DNA from: Pacificitalea manganoxidans
GTDB lineage: Bacteria; Pseudomonadota; Alphaproteobacteria; Rhodobacterales; Rhodobacteraceae
Direction of reading: 5' to 3'
Assembly: GCF_002504165.1 (NCBI RefSeq)
Contig: NZ_CP021404.1
Coordinates: 1,302,001-1,366,000 of the forward strand
Length of the DNA: 64,000 nucleotides
The notes beneath the pieces are model-generated. The model saw only the letters and a list, made by a program, of their open reading frames with translations. It did not search any database and was not told where the DNA came from. A program made the position numbers and the translations under genes. Position 1 is the first letter of the stretch; every line of letters starts with the position of its first letter. Positions 53,371 through 62,238 of the stretch are shown piece by piece.

Positions 53371-53407
53371 TCGCGCGTGTGAGTTGAGCATGTCGCGAGG
53401 CATGCGG

Positions 53408-53436
53408 AAGGCCGCCCTTCGGGGCGGCCTTTTTTA
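53408..53436 (+). terminator. Intrinsic terminator
   Basis: AAGGCCGCCC-TTCG-GGGCGGCCTT forms a perfect 10-bp stem with a UUCG tetraloop, followed by a T-run. It ends the exported-protein gene and, being symmetrical, may also act on the opposing b561 transcript. Confidence 0.9.
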
Positions 53437-53453
53437 TGGGCGAGGCGGGGGCC

Positions 53454-54722
53454 TTAGCTGCCGTCGCCCGGCTCGGATGTGCCCGCATCTGCGCCCGCAT
53501 CTGCGCCACGCTGCGCGGTCAGGGTCACATCCACCACCACCTCGAACCCCAGTTGGTCCGGGTTGGTCTGGCTGTCTCCGATGCCGAAATTGCGCCGGTC
53601 GAGCGTGGTTTGCCCCACCATCTGCGCGCGGTCGCCCTCCAGCGTCAGGGCAAAGGGCAGGGTGACCGGCATGTCCACGCCTTTCAGCGTCAGCGTCCCG
53701 TCGGCCACATAGCCGCCCGCCTCATCGGGCCGGATCGGCGCGGTGAACCGGGCGGTGGGGAATGCGCCCGCGTCGAAATATTCCGCGCCCATCGCCTGAT
53801 CGCTGACGGAGCCAAGCGTGAGCGAACTGATTGCGATGGTCACATCTACTGCGCCGTTTTTGCCTGCGACCGGCTCTTCGGCGAATGTGATTGCGGCGGT
53901 CCAGTCGGCGAAACTGCCGGTAACGGCGCTGCCAAATTGCGCCACCGTGATCGACAAGGTGCCATCCATGACCTGCCAGTCCGACGCGACTTGGTCCAGC
54001 GGGGCGGTGCTGCCGGTGTCCGAGGTGGCCCGGCTGCCGCCTGTGGTGGCCAGCAACGGCCCGCCGCCAAGGGCCACGGCCCAGAGCAGCAGCGCGGCCA
54101 GCGCCGGGCGGCGGCTGTGGCGGGTGGGCGTCGTGGCGGCGGGCGTCGTGGGGGCGGCTTCGGTCCCGCGCAGCATCCGGGGAAGCGTGGCGTCCCGGTC
54201 GATCAGCGCATGTTTCAGCGCCCCCGCGATATGCAGCGCCAGCGTGCCGATCAGCACCCAGCCAAACAGCCAATGCAGGGTGGCAAAGCCATGCGCCAGC
54301 GCAGGCGACTTCGGCACGAAGGGCAGCGATTGCCCGAACGGCCACCAGATCGGCGCAAAACCGGTCGTCGCGGCATGGCTGATCCAGCCGCTGAGCGGCA
54401 TCAGAACGATGGCCCCGTAAAGCAGCCAGTGCACCAGATCCGCCAGCGCGGTTTCCGCCCGCCGCTCCGGGTGCAGCGGCGCGGGGCGCGGCTGGCTCAG
54501 CGCCCACAGGATGCGCGCCACGGCGACGGCGAACAGCGTCAGCCCAAGGGTTTTATGCAGCGAAAACAACGTGGCCTTGATCGCGAGCGCGTCGGAGGTT
54601 TCGGCGCTCCAACGCTCCGCGATCAGGCCCAGCGGGATCAAGGTCAGGATCAGCGCGGCGGTGAGCCAGTGAAACAGGCGCGCGCCTGCGCCGTAGCGGG
54701 TGGCGGAATTGGTCAGGGGCAT
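53454..54722 (-). CDS. Cytochrome b561-YceI fusion protein
   Basis: The 422-residue product joins two modules. Residues 1-180 are a four-helix cytochrome b561 with haem-ligand histidines (ARLFHWLTAALI, LHKTLGLTLF, HWLLYGAIVLMPLSGWISHA, ATLHWLFGWVL). After a linker and another helix (PALAALLLWAVALGGG) comes a YceI domain (SDWQVMDGTLSITVAQFGSA, SSLTLGSVSDQAMGAEYFDA, TLTLKGVDMPVTLPF). YceI domains are lipocalin-like and bind isoprenoid quinones, so it may shuttle electrons or quinone at the periplasmic face. Confidence 0.88.
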   Translation of the reverse strand: MPLTNSATRYGAGARLFHWLTAALILTLIPLGLIAERWSAETSDALAIKATLFSLHKTLGLTLFAVAVARILWALSQPRPAPLHPERRAETALADLVHWLLYGAIVLMPLSGWISHAATTGFAPIWWPFGQSLPFVPKSPALAHGFATLHWLFGWVLIGTLALHIAGALKHALIDRDATLPRMLRGTEAAPTTPAATTPTRHSRRPALAALLLWAVALGGGPLLATTGGSRATSDTGSTAPLDQVASDWQVMDGTLSITVAQFGSAVTGSFADWTAAITFAEEPVAGKNGAVDVTIAISSLTLGSVSDQAMGAEYFDAGAFPTARFTAPIRPDEAGGYVADGTLTLKGVDMPVTLPFALTLEGDRAQMVGQTTLDRRNFGIGDSQTNPDQLGFEVVVDVTLTAQRGADAGADAGTSEPGDGS

Positions 54723-54992
54723 GAGGTCCTCGGGCGTGTCGCGGATCGTGTGGGGGCGGCGCCGTCAGGGCGCCTTGGTCCCGGGGGGATCTAGCGGCGC
54801 GGGCAGGGCGGGGGAAGTCCGCGCTGCTGCACATGATCTGTGCGAGGGCGTCGGGCGTGGCGCCGGGGTGCGTTAATCGGCGCTGGCGCGGTGGGGTAGG
54901 CTTGGCGGCGGCGGTGACGATCGGAAAACGCGGCGTTCTTGTTTCGCGCGGGCAGGCGCGATAGACCCGCCCGCAACGAGACAGGAGGACGC

Positions 54993-55943
54993 ATGAGCCG
55001 CGCATTCATCTTTCCCGGCCAAGGGGCCCAATCCATTGGCATGGGCCGCGATCTGGCCGAAAGCTATCCCGCCGCGCGTGCGGTGTTCCAAGAGGTCGAC
55101 GAGGCGCTGGGCGCCGATCTGTCCGGCCTGATCTGGGAGGGCGAGGCCGAGGCGCTGACCCTCACCGAAAATGCGCAGCCCGCGCTGATGGCGACCTCGA
55201 TGGCCGCGATTGCCGCGCTGGAGGCCGAAGGCGTGGTCCTGCGCGACGCGGCGGGGTTCGTCGCCGGGCATTCGCTGGGCGAGTATTCCGCGCTCTGCGC
55301 CGCGGGCGCGCTGGGGCTGGCGGATACCGCGCGTCTGCTGCGCATCCGGGGCCGCGCCATGCAACAGGCCGTGCCGGTGGGCGAGGGCGCAATGGCGGCT
55401 CTGCTGGGGCTCGATTTCGCGACCGCCGCAGAGGTCGCGCATGAAGCCGCGCAGGGCGAGGTCTGTCAGGCCGCCAACGACAATGACCCAGGTCAGGTCG
55501 TGGTGTCGGGCCATAAGGCCGCCGTGGAACGCGCGGTGGAGATCGCCAAGGCGCGCGGGGCAAAGCGGGCGGTGCTGCTGCCGGTGTCCGCCCCGTTCCA
55601 TTGCGCGCTGATGCAGCCTGCGGCGGACGCGATGGAGCAGGCGCTGGCCGAGGTGCGCATCAGCGCCCCCGCCGTGCCGCTCATCGCCAATGTTACCGCC
55701 GGGGCCGAAACCGACCCCGCGCGCATTCGGGCGCTGCTGGTGGCGCAGGTCACCGGGTCGGTCCGGTGGCGCGAAAGCGTGATGACGCTCGCCGCAAGCG
55801 GCGTGACCGAGACATGGGAAATAGGTGCGGGCAAGGCCCTGTCGGGCATGATCCGCCGCATCGACAAGACACTGGCGAGCCGCACCATCGGCACCGCGGC
55901 CGAGGTGGTCGCCGCCAAGACATCGCTGGAAGGAACCGCCTGA
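54993..55943 (+). CDS. fabD: Malonyl-CoA:ACP transacylase
   Basis: FabD loads malonyl groups onto ACP for fatty-acid synthesis. The 316-residue product starts MSRAFIFPGQGAQSIGMGRD after an AGGAGG site. It has the nucleophile motif GHSLGEYSAL (Ser near residue 92), the Arg of RGRAMQQAVP, and the distal His in SAPFHCALM. It overlaps fabG by 3 nt. Confidence 0.95.
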   Translation: MSRAFIFPGQGAQSIGMGRDLAESYPAARAVFQEVDEALGADLSGLIWEGEAEALTLTENAQPALMATSMAAIAALEAEGVVLRDAAGFVAGHSLGEYSALCAAGALGLADTARLLRIRGRAMQQAVPVGEGAMAALLGLDFATAAEVAHEAAQGEVCQAANDNDPGQVVVSGHKAAVERAVEIAKARGAKRAVLLPVSAPFHCALMQPAADAMEQALAEVRISAPAVPLIANVTAGAETDPARIRALLVAQVTGSVRWRESVMTLAASGVTETWEIGAGKALSGMIRRIDKTLASRTIGTAAEVVAAKTSLEGTA

Positions 55944-56680
55944 TGTTCGACCTGACCGGAAAATCCGCCCTGATCACCGGCGCCTCGGGCGGGATCGGCG
56001 CCGAGATCGCGCGCCACCTGCATGGCGCGGGCGCGACCGTCGGCCTGTCCGGCACCCGCGAGGCCCCGCTGGAGGCGCTGGCCGCCGAGCTGGGCGAACG
56101 CGCGTATGTGCTGCCCTGCAATCTGGGCGATGCCGAGGCCGTCACCGCGCTGCCGAAACAGGCCGCCGAGGCGATGGGCGCGGTCGATATCCTCGTGAAC
56201 AATGCGGGCATCACCCGCGACAACCTGTTCATGCGTATGTCGGACGAGGAATGGGCGCAGGTGCTGGAGGTCAACCTGACCGCCACCATGCGGCTGTGCC
56301 GGGGCGTGCTGCGCGGCATGATGAAGGCGCGCTGGGGGCGGATCGTCAATATCTCGTCCGTGGTGGGCGCGACCGGCAATCCCGGTCAGGGCAACTATGC
56401 CGCAGCCAAAGCCGGGATGGTCGGCATGTCCAAATCGCTGGCCTATGAGGTCGCGTCGCGCGGCATCACCGTCAACTGCATCGCGCCCGGTTTCATCACC
56501 ACTGCGATGACCGAGAAACTGACCGACGATCAGAAGTCCAAGATCCTGACCCAAGTGCCTGCGGGCCGGATGGGCGAGGCGGGCGAGATCGCGGCAGCGG
56601 CGCTATACCTTGCCAGCCCGGAGGCGGGCTACACCACCGGGGCGACGCTGCATGTGAATGGCGGCATGGCGATGATCTGA
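55943..56680 (+). CDS. fabG: 3-oxoacyl-ACP reductase
   Basis: FabG reduces beta-ketoacyl-ACP with NADPH. The 245-residue SDR has TGASGGIGAEIA, NNAGITRDN, the catalytic Ser in VNISSVVGATGNPGQ, Tyr/Lys in NYAAAKAGM, and GFITTAMTEKL. The start overlaps the fabD stop (TGATG), and acpP follows after 287 nt with its own likely promoter. Confidence 0.95.
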   Translation: MFDLTGKSALITGASGGIGAEIARHLHGAGATVGLSGTREAPLEALAAELGERAYVLPCNLGDAEAVTALPKQAAEAMGAVDILVNNAGITRDNLFMRMSDEEWAQVLEVNLTATMRLCRGVLRGMMKARWGRIVNISSVVGATGNPGQGNYAAAKAGMVGMSKSLAYEVASRGITVNCIAPGFITTAMTEKLTDDQKSKILTQVPAGRMGEAGEIAAAALYLASPEAGYTTGATLHVNGGMAMI

Positions 56681-56803
56681 GCCGCCCACCGGCATGCCTG
56701 CCGGGGCGCCTGCGCGGGCCGCCGTCATAGCGCTGCATGAAAGGGGTCGTTCCGATCCGTCATGCGGCTCTTACGGCACCCGTGCACCCGGCTGCGAAAC
56801 CAT

Positions 56804-56831
56804 TTGCGTCCGGCATGAGACGTGCTATAGG
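56804..56831 (+). promoter_or_regulatory. Possible acpP promoter
   Basis: TTGCGT and TATAGG with a 16-nt spacer lie 137 nt before the acpP start. High acpP expression makes a separate promoter plausible; the -35 match is only moderate. Confidence 0.4.
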
Positions 56832-56967
56832 GCGGCCCAGTTTCGATCCGGGGCCAGTCACTGGCCCGGCTCAGGCTGCCCCCGTGAGAAACGGGGAAAG
56901 GCCCGGTGGGGCAGGGACGACACGAACCGAACCGGGCGCTGTTCCCGAACAGAAATGAGGAATTGAC

Positions 56968-57201
56968 ATGAGCGACATCGCAGATCGCGTGAAAAAGATT
57001 GTTGTCGAGCATCTGAGCGTCGAAGAAGAGAAGGTGACCGAGAACGCCTCCTTCATCGATGACCTGGGCGCTGACAGCCTCGACACCGTCGAGCTGGTGA
57101 TGGCCTTCGAAGAAGAGTTCGGCATCGAGATCCCGGACGACGCAGCCGAGACCATCCAGACCTTCGGCGACGCGGTGAAGTTCATCTCCGAAGCCGTCTG
57201 A
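56968..57201 (+). CDS. acpP: Acyl carrier protein
   Basis: The 77-residue acidic protein has the phosphopantetheine attachment site [11 protein letters not shown] with its Ser, and the usual C-terminal [20 protein letters not shown]. It carries growing acyl chains for FabD, FabG and FabF, encoded on either side. A GAGGA ribosome site precedes the ATG. Confidence 0.97.
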   Translation: MSDIADRVKKIVVEHLSVEEEKVTENASFIDDLGADSLDTVELVMAFEEEFGIEIPDDAAETIQTFGDAVKFISEAV

Positions 57202-57710
57202 GCGACCACGCGCGGGGCTTTCGAGCCCGGTGCCATTGGCCGGACCTCTGTTTAGAGACTGCCCGGACCCAAGCGGCGTGATAGTATTTTCGTGAAGGGG
57301 CGTCCGTTTGGGCGCCCTTTTGCTGTGCGTGGCGGGCATGGGGCTGGGTTGTGCGCGCCAGATCGCGCGGTGGGTTATGGCGCGGGGTGTGGCCAGGATG
57401 CGCCGGAGCGGTCCGGGCGGGCGCGTCGGCATGCGGGGCAGCCAAGGGCACGGCGCGCTGGTCAGGCTGCCGGGCGGCGGTGCTCCCGGTTCCAAGCCCG
57501 CCGCAACGCGCGGTGCCACCCCCTGCGCAACACCCTGCGCCACCCCGGCACCAGCGCAGGCGGCACGCGACCCTTTCGGCGGGGCTGCGTGCCTGACCCA
57601 CGGCCCGGCGGGGTGTTGCCGCGCGGTGGGTCGCGGGGTGTCTCGGATTATTGCGCGGCGGGGCCGAAACCGCTATCAGAGCGCAAAGAATACACATGGG
57701 GTTAGAGCAT
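57202..57710. other. Long GC-rich gap between acpP and fabF
   Basis: Apart from the hairpin at 57295-57321, no gene was recognised in this 509-nt stretch. Its long open frames overlap in several phases and lack family-like content, as expected from high GC. The fabF promoter should lie near its right end. Confidence 0.45.
57295..57322 (+). terminator. Probable intrinsic terminator after acpP
   Basis: AAGGGGCG pairs with CGCCCTTT (one G-U pair) around a TCCGTTTGGG loop, followed by a short T-run, about 95 nt after the acpP stop. Confidence 0.6.
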
Positions 57711-58973
57711 ATGCGGCGCGTGGTAATCACAGGTCTTGGGATGGTGTCTCCGCTGGCATGCGGTGTCGAACAGTCTTGGGAACGGCTTCTGAACGGACAA
57801 TCCGGCGCGGGGCCGATCACCCGTTTCGACGCCAGCCATCTGGCGACCACCTATGCCTGTGAAATTCCCTTTGGCGACGGCAGCGACGGCACGTTCAATC
57901 CCGATGATTGGATGTCGCCGAAGGAGCGGCGGAAGGTCGATGATTTCATCCTTTACGGCATGGCCGCCGCCGATCAGGCGGTGAAGGATGCGGGCTGGAT
58001 GCCGGAGGACGAGGACGCGCGCGCGCGCACTGGCGTCATGATCGGCTCGGGCATCGGGGGTCTGAATTCCATCGCTGACACCGCCGTTTTGCTGAAGGAG
58101 CGCGGCCCCCGCCGGGTGTCGCCGTTCTTTATCCCCGGCGCGCTGATCAACCTGATCTCCGGTCAGGTCGGCATCCGCTATGGCTTCAAGGGGCCGAACC
58201 ATGCGGTCGTGACGGCCTGTTCCACCGGCGCGCATGCCATCGGCGACGCCGCCCGTCTGATCCAGTGGGGCGACGCGGATGTGATGATCGCGGGCGGTGC
58301 CGAAAGCCCGATCAGCGAGATCGGCATCGCGGGCTTCAACGCCTGTAAGGCACTGTCGACCAAGCGTCCCGACGATCCAGAACGCGCCAGCCGCCCCTAT
58401 GACGCGGACCGCGACGGGTTCGTCATGGGCGAAGGCGCGGGCGTCGTCGTGCTGGAGGATTACGAGCACGCCAAGGCGCGCGGGGCCAAGATCTATGCCG
58501 AGGTGCTGGGCTACGGCATGTCGGGCGATGCCTACCACATCACCGCCCCGGCGGAGGATGGCGACGGGGCCGAACGGTCTATGCGCGCGGCGCTGAAACG
58601 TGCGGGGCTGGAGCCTGCGGATGTGGATTACATCAACGCGCATGGCACCTCGACCATGGCCGATGTGATCGAGTTGGGCGCGGTGGAGCGGATGCTGGGC
58701 GCGGCGGCGGGTGAGGCCACGATGTCGTCGACCAAGTCGTCCATCGGGCATCTGCTGGGCGCGGCGGGCGCGGTTGAGGCGATTTTCTGCGTGCTGGCGA
58801 TCCGCGATCAGGTCGCGCCGCCGACGATCAATCTGGACACGCCCGCGATCGAGACCGCGCTGGATCTGGCCCCGAATGCCAAGGTCGAGCGGAAAATCGA
58901 TGTGGCGCTGTCCAACAGCTTTGGCTTCGGGGGCACCAACGCCTCGCTCGTGCTCGGAAAGGTGGCCAGCTGA
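57711..58973 (+). CDS. fabF: 3-oxoacyl-ACP synthase II
   Basis: FabF condenses malonyl-ACP with acyl-ACP. The 420-residue product starts MRRVVITGLGMVSPLACGVE, with the catalytic Cys in VVTACSTGAHAIGD and the two His in NAHGTSTMADV and SSIGHLLGAAGAVE, plus the C-terminal SNSFGFGGTNASLVL. The ATG at 57711 gives the standard N-terminus; ATG 57696 in frame is less likely. It overlaps mltG (TGATG). Confidence 0.95.
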   Translation: MRRVVITGLGMVSPLACGVEQSWERLLNGQSGAGPITRFDASHLATTYACEIPFGDGSDGTFNPDDWMSPKERRKVDDFILYGMAAADQAVKDAGWMPEDEDARARTGVMIGSGIGGLNSIADTAVLLKERGPRRVSPFFIPGALINLISGQVGIRYGFKGPNHAVVTACSTGAHAIGDAARLIQWGDADVMIAGGAESPISEIGIAGFNACKALSTKRPDDPERASRPYDADRDGFVMGEGAGVVVLEDYEHAKARGAKIYAEVLGYGMSGDAYHITAPAEDGDGAERSMRAALKRAGLEPADVDYINAHGTSTMADVIELGAVERMLGAAAGEATMSSTKSSIGHLLGAAGAVEAIFCVLAIRDQVAPPTINLDTPAIETALDLAPNAKVERKIDVALSNSFGFGGTNASLVLGKVAS

Positions 58974-60127
58974 TGTGGCGTTCCCTTGCCTCTAACGCGA
59001 TGACGATCCTGATCGTCCTCGGCCTTGCCGGAGCGTTCGCGGTCCATTGGGGCAAATCGCAATTCCTGGCCCAAGGGCCGTTGCAGGAAGCGATCTGTTT
59101 TCAGGTGCCGCAGGGTGCCAATATCCGTGGCGTGGCCGATCAACTGGAAGAGCGCGGCGCGATCAGTTCCGCGCGGATTTTCCGTCTGGGCGCGGAATAT
59201 AACGACCGGTCGCATCTGCTGAAGGCAGGTTCGTTCCTGATCCCCGAAGGCACGCCCATGGTCGGTGTCGTCGCCATCGTGACCGAGGCCGGGCGGTCGA
59301 CCTGCGGCACCGAGATCAACTACCGCATCGGCATCACCATCGCCGAGGCGATCGTGCGCGAACTGGACCCCACCACGAACCGTTACGAGGAAATCGTGAA
59401 GTTCGAGGCGGGCGCCGAGGAAATCCCGCAGGAATATCTGGACGCGCGCGATGAGGCCGATGTCCGGTTCCGCGTCACGCTGGCCGAAGGTGTCACCAGC
59501 TGGCATGTCGTCGACGGGTTGCGGAAGGCCGATTTCCTGTCGGGCGAGATCGCGGAAGTTCCGCCCGAGGGCACGCTGGCGCCGGACAGCTATGAGGTCA
59601 CCCGCGACAGCAAGCGCAGTGAATTGCTGGCCGAGATGACCCGCCGTCAGGGCGTGATCCTGTCGGATCTGTGGGCCGAACGCGCAGCCGATCTGCCGAT
59701 CGACACGCCGGAGGAGGCGCTGATTCTCGCCTCCATCGTCGAGAAGGAAACCGGCATCGCGGCGGAACGCCCCGAGGTGGCTTCGGTGTTCATCAACCGT
59801 CTGAACCAAGGCATGCGCCTGCAGACCGACCCGACGGTGATCTACGGCATCACCAATGGCGAAGGCACGCTGGGCCGGGGTCTGCGCCGGTCCGAGCTGG
59901 ACCGTCCGACGGAGTTCAACACCTACCAGATCGACGGGCTGCCGCCGACGCCGATTGCCAATCCGGGCCGCGACGCGATTGCCGCCGCGCTGAACCCGGC
60001 AGAGGGCGATTACCTTTATTTCGTGGCCGATGGCACGGGCGGGCACGCGTTTTCCCGCACGCTGGACGAGCATAACGCCAATGTCGCGAAATGGCGCCAG
60101 ATCGAAGCCGAGCGCGCCAATCAGTAA
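58973..60127 (+). CDS. mltG: Endolytic murein transglycosylase MltG
   Basis: MltG (YceG) cleaves nascent peptidoglycan and anchors in the inner membrane. The 384-residue product has an N-terminal helix (AMTILIVLGLAGAFAVHWG), a LysM-like region (ICFQVPQGANIRGVADQLEE), and the catalytic domain with LASIVEKETGIAAERPEVAS carrying the essential Glu, and LQTDPTVIYGI. The fabF-mltG order is common in alphaproteobacteria. A strong terminator follows. Confidence 0.94.
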   Translation: MWRSLASNAMTILIVLGLAGAFAVHWGKSQFLAQGPLQEAICFQVPQGANIRGVADQLEERGAISSARIFRLGAEYNDRSHLLKAGSFLIPEGTPMVGVVAIVTEAGRSTCGTEINYRIGITIAEAIVRELDPTTNRYEEIVKFEAGAEEIPQEYLDARDEADVRFRVTLAEGVTSWHVVDGLRKADFLSGEIAEVPPEGTLAPDSYEVTRDSKRSELLAEMTRRQGVILSDLWAERAADLPIDTPEEALILASIVEKETGIAAERPEVASVFINRLNQGMRLQTDPTVIYGITNGEGTLGRGLRRSELDRPTEFNTYQIDGLPPTPIANPGRDAIAAALNPAEGDYLYFVADGTGGHAFSRTLDEHNANVAKWRQIEAERANQ

Positions 60128-60164
60128 GGCCCAATTGGGCGGAAACACGCGGTGAGACATTGCA

Positions 60165-60194
60165 AAACGGCGGCCTGATACCGGGCCGCCGTTT
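60165..60194 (+). terminator. Terminator after mltG
   Basis: AAACGGCGGCC pairs perfectly with GGCCGCCGTTT across an 8-nt loop, 37 nt after the mltG stop, with T-rich sequence following (GTTTCGCGTTTT). This separates mltG from the GTA genes. Confidence 0.8.
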
Positions 60195-60257
60195 CGCGTT
60201 TTGCGGGCCAATCCGGGGCCACCGTGCGGTGGGGGTGCGCAACCTGAGAGATAGTCC

Positions 60258-60286
60258 TTGACAAACGGGACGCCCTAATGTAGAAC
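60258..60286 (+). promoter_or_regulatory. Sigma70-like promoter before the GTA cluster
   Basis: A perfect -35 TTGACA (60258) and a -10 TAGAAC (60281) are separated by 17 nt. It lies between the mltG terminator and g1, the expected place for the GTA structural promoter. Confidence 0.65.
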
Positions 60287-60312
60287 TTAGGCAAGCTGGA
60301 AGAAATGGGCAG

Positions 60313-60343
60313 GCGGCACGGTGTGAACCGGGGCCGCTTTTTT
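60313..60343 (+). terminator. Attenuator-like hairpin in the GTA leader
   Basis: GCGGC pairs with GCCGC, enclosing a second stem CGGT/ACCG around GTGA, and six T residues follow directly. It is about 20 nt beyond a presumed transcription start near 60293, so most transcripts could end before g1. Confidence 0.7.
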
Positions 60344-60474
60344 CGTTTCTGCTCGTGCGGGGCGCATGAGAGGCGAATTTGCATGAAACCAACGCATGAA
60401 GACCCGCGGGCTGACCCGGCGGGCGTGACGCGGCGTGGCCGGCTCGGGGGGGCGGACGCGCAGAGGCGGGGGCG

Positions 60475-60861
60475 GTGCCGGAGGGCGACGCGCCCGGCGA
60501 GCCGTGGCCGGGGGCGATGGCGCTTTGGTCTGCGGGGGATGGCCCCGAAACCGGGCCGCTGGCGGCAGCCGACATCCTGCTGAACAGCATGTGCCGTCAA
60601 CTGACCGAACTGGTTGCAGAAATCGACGCGGGCGAGAGCGATCGCGCTCGTAGGCTGGCGCCGTCGCTGGCCGAGATCCGCCGTGCCGCCTTGGTGGCCC
60701 ATCAGGAGAGATCCGTTGTCCAAGACAGCCGTGAAAAACACCGTGCCGCCATCGGCACCCCGGCGCTCGACCTTGCCGATGCGCGCGCCGAAATTGGGCG
60801 CCGATTGGCTCGTCTCCGCCGAAGCGGAGGTGCAGGACGGGTTTCTGGAAGCGCTCACTGA
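60475..60861 (+). CDS. GTA gene g1 (small terminase-like)
   Basis: The 128-residue product opens at a GTG (an internal ATG is at 60517) and contains ADILLNSMCRQLTELVAEID and a C-terminal LDLADARAEIGRRLARLRRS helix that resembles g1 of Rhodobacter-type gene transfer agents. G1 is thought to be the small terminase partner of the large terminase encoded next. The two genes overlap by 83 nt. Assignment relies on position and this helical pattern. Confidence 0.65.
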   Translation: MPEGDAPGEPWPGAMALWSAGDGPETGPLAAADILLNSMCRQLTELVAEIDAGESDRARRLAPSLAEIRRAALVAHQERSVVQDSREKHRAAIGTPALDLADARAEIGRRLARLRRSGGAGRVSGSAH

Positions 60862-62131
60862 CGAGGCGCTTCTGGCCTTGCCGTGGATCTTCGAGTTCTG
60901 GGCCCTGCCGCATCAGTTGCCGCCTGACGGCGACTGGATGAGTTGGGTCATCATGGGGGGGCGCGGGGCGGGGAAAACCCGCGCCGGATCGGAATGGGTG
61001 CGGTCGATGGTCGAGGGGCCGACGCCGCAATGCCCCGGACGGGCACGCCGCATGTGCCTGCTGGGCGAAACGTTTGATCAGGTGCGGGAGGTGATGATTT
61101 TCGGCGAGAGCGGCATCCTAGCCTGTTCGCCCCCGGACCGGCGGCCTGAATGGCAGGCCGGGCGGCGGCGGCTGGAATGGCCCAATGGCGCGGTGGCGGA
61201 GGCGCATTCCGCCCATGATCCCGAAAGCCTGCGGGGCCCGCAATTCGACGCCGCATGGGCCGATGAACTGGCCAAGTGGAAGCGGGCGGAGGCGGCATGG
61301 GACATGCTGCAATTCGGGCTGCGGCTGGGCGATGATCCACGGCAATGCGTGACGACCACGCCGCGCAATGTGGGGGTGCTGAAGCAGATCCTCGCCGCGC
61401 CCTCGACGGTGGTGACGAGCGCGCCGACGGAGGCCAACCGCGCGCATCTGGCCGACAGTTTCCTGCGGGAGGTGCGGCGGCGGCATCGCGGCACCGCGCT
61501 GGAGCGGCAGGAACTGGACGGGGTGTTGCTGGAGGATGCGGAGGGCGCGCTGTGGAGCCGGGCCGGGATCGCGGCGCAGCGGCTGGAGGAGTTGCCGCCG
61601 CTCGACCGGGTGGTGGTGGCCGTCGACCCTGCGGTGACGGCGCGGGCGGGCTCGGACGCGTGCGGGATCGTCGTCGTCGGCGCGCAGATGCAGGGGCCGG
61701 TGCATGAGTGGCGCGCGGTGGTGCTGGAGGATGCCAGCGTGCAGGGCCGGATGCCGATCGACTGGGCGCGGGCGGTCATCGCCGCGACGGAGCGGCACGG
61801 CGCCAGCCAGTTGGTGGTGGAGGTCAACCAAGGTGGCGATCTGATCGAGACGCTGCTGCGGACCGTCGATCCGGGCGTGCCCTACCGCGCGGTGCGGGCG
61901 CAGCGGGGCAAGGCGGCGCGGGCCGAGCCGGTCGCCGCGCTTTATGAGCAGGGGCGGGTGCGGCATCTGGGTGTGTTCGATACGCTGGAGGACGAGATGT
62001 GCCGCATGACCCTGCGCGGCTATGAGGGCAGCGGCAGCCCGGACCGGGTCGATGCGCTGGTCTGGGCGGTGCATGAATTGCTGATCCGCCCGCGCGAGGT
62101 GCAGGCGCAGCCGCATTACCGCGCGTTGTGA
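60779..62131 (+). CDS. GTA/phage terminase large subunit
   Basis: Packages DNA into GTA particles by ATP hydrolysis and cutting. The product from the ATG at 60779 (450 residues) has Walker A MGGRGAGKTRAGSEWVRSM, Walker B-like FDAAWADELAKWK, and a nuclease domain with VVVAVDPAVTARAGSDACGI, QLVVEVNQGGD and PDRVDALVWAVHEL. The upstream TTG at 60716 has a better AGGAGAG ribosome site but would add residues lying over the g1 coding region that do not look family-like. It is gene 2 of the GTA order. Confidence 0.88.
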   Translation: MRAPKLGADWLVSAEAEVQDGFLEALTDEALLALPWIFEFWALPHQLPPDGDWMSWVIMGGRGAGKTRAGSEWVRSMVEGPTPQCPGRARRMCLLGETFDQVREVMIFGESGILACSPPDRRPEWQAGRRRLEWPNGAVAEAHSAHDPESLRGPQFDAAWADELAKWKRAEAAWDMLQFGLRLGDDPRQCVTTTPRNVGVLKQILAAPSTVVTSAPTEANRAHLADSFLREVRRRHRGTALERQELDGVLLEDAEGALWSRAGIAAQRLEELPPLDRVVVAVDPAVTARAGSDACGIVVVGAQMQGPVHEWRAVVLEDASVQGRMPIDWARAVIAATERHGASQLVVEVNQGGDLIETLLRTVDPGVPYRAVRAQRGKAARAEPVAALYEQGRVRHLGVFDTLEDEMCRMTLRGYEGSGSPDRVDALVWAVHELLIRPREVQAQPHYRAL

Positions 62132-62187
62132 CACGCAGGGTTAGGGGGGCGGGTGCGTGCCCCCCCGACAGGCAAGACGATGGATAG

Positions 62188-62218
62188 ACCGCCGTGCGTG
62201 CAGCACCGGCGGTTTTTT
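62188..62218 (+). terminator. Intrinsic-terminator-like hairpin between terminase and portal
   Basis: ACCGCCG pairs with CGGCGGT across a 12-nt loop and is followed by six T residues, between the terminase stop (62131) and the portal ATG (62239). Confidence 0.7.
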
Positions 62219-62238
62219 ATTGGCGGGAAGGGGTAGCG

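Noticed and set aside
57308-57862. Open frames in the acpP-fabF gap as an extra gene
   Set aside because: They overlap each other in different phases, lack ribosome sites and have the biased composition of GC-rich non-coding DNA.
60305-60583. A 92-codon frame upstream of g1
   Set aside because: Its start lies within the leader hairpin region and the product is Arg/Gly-rich without any phage-like pattern.
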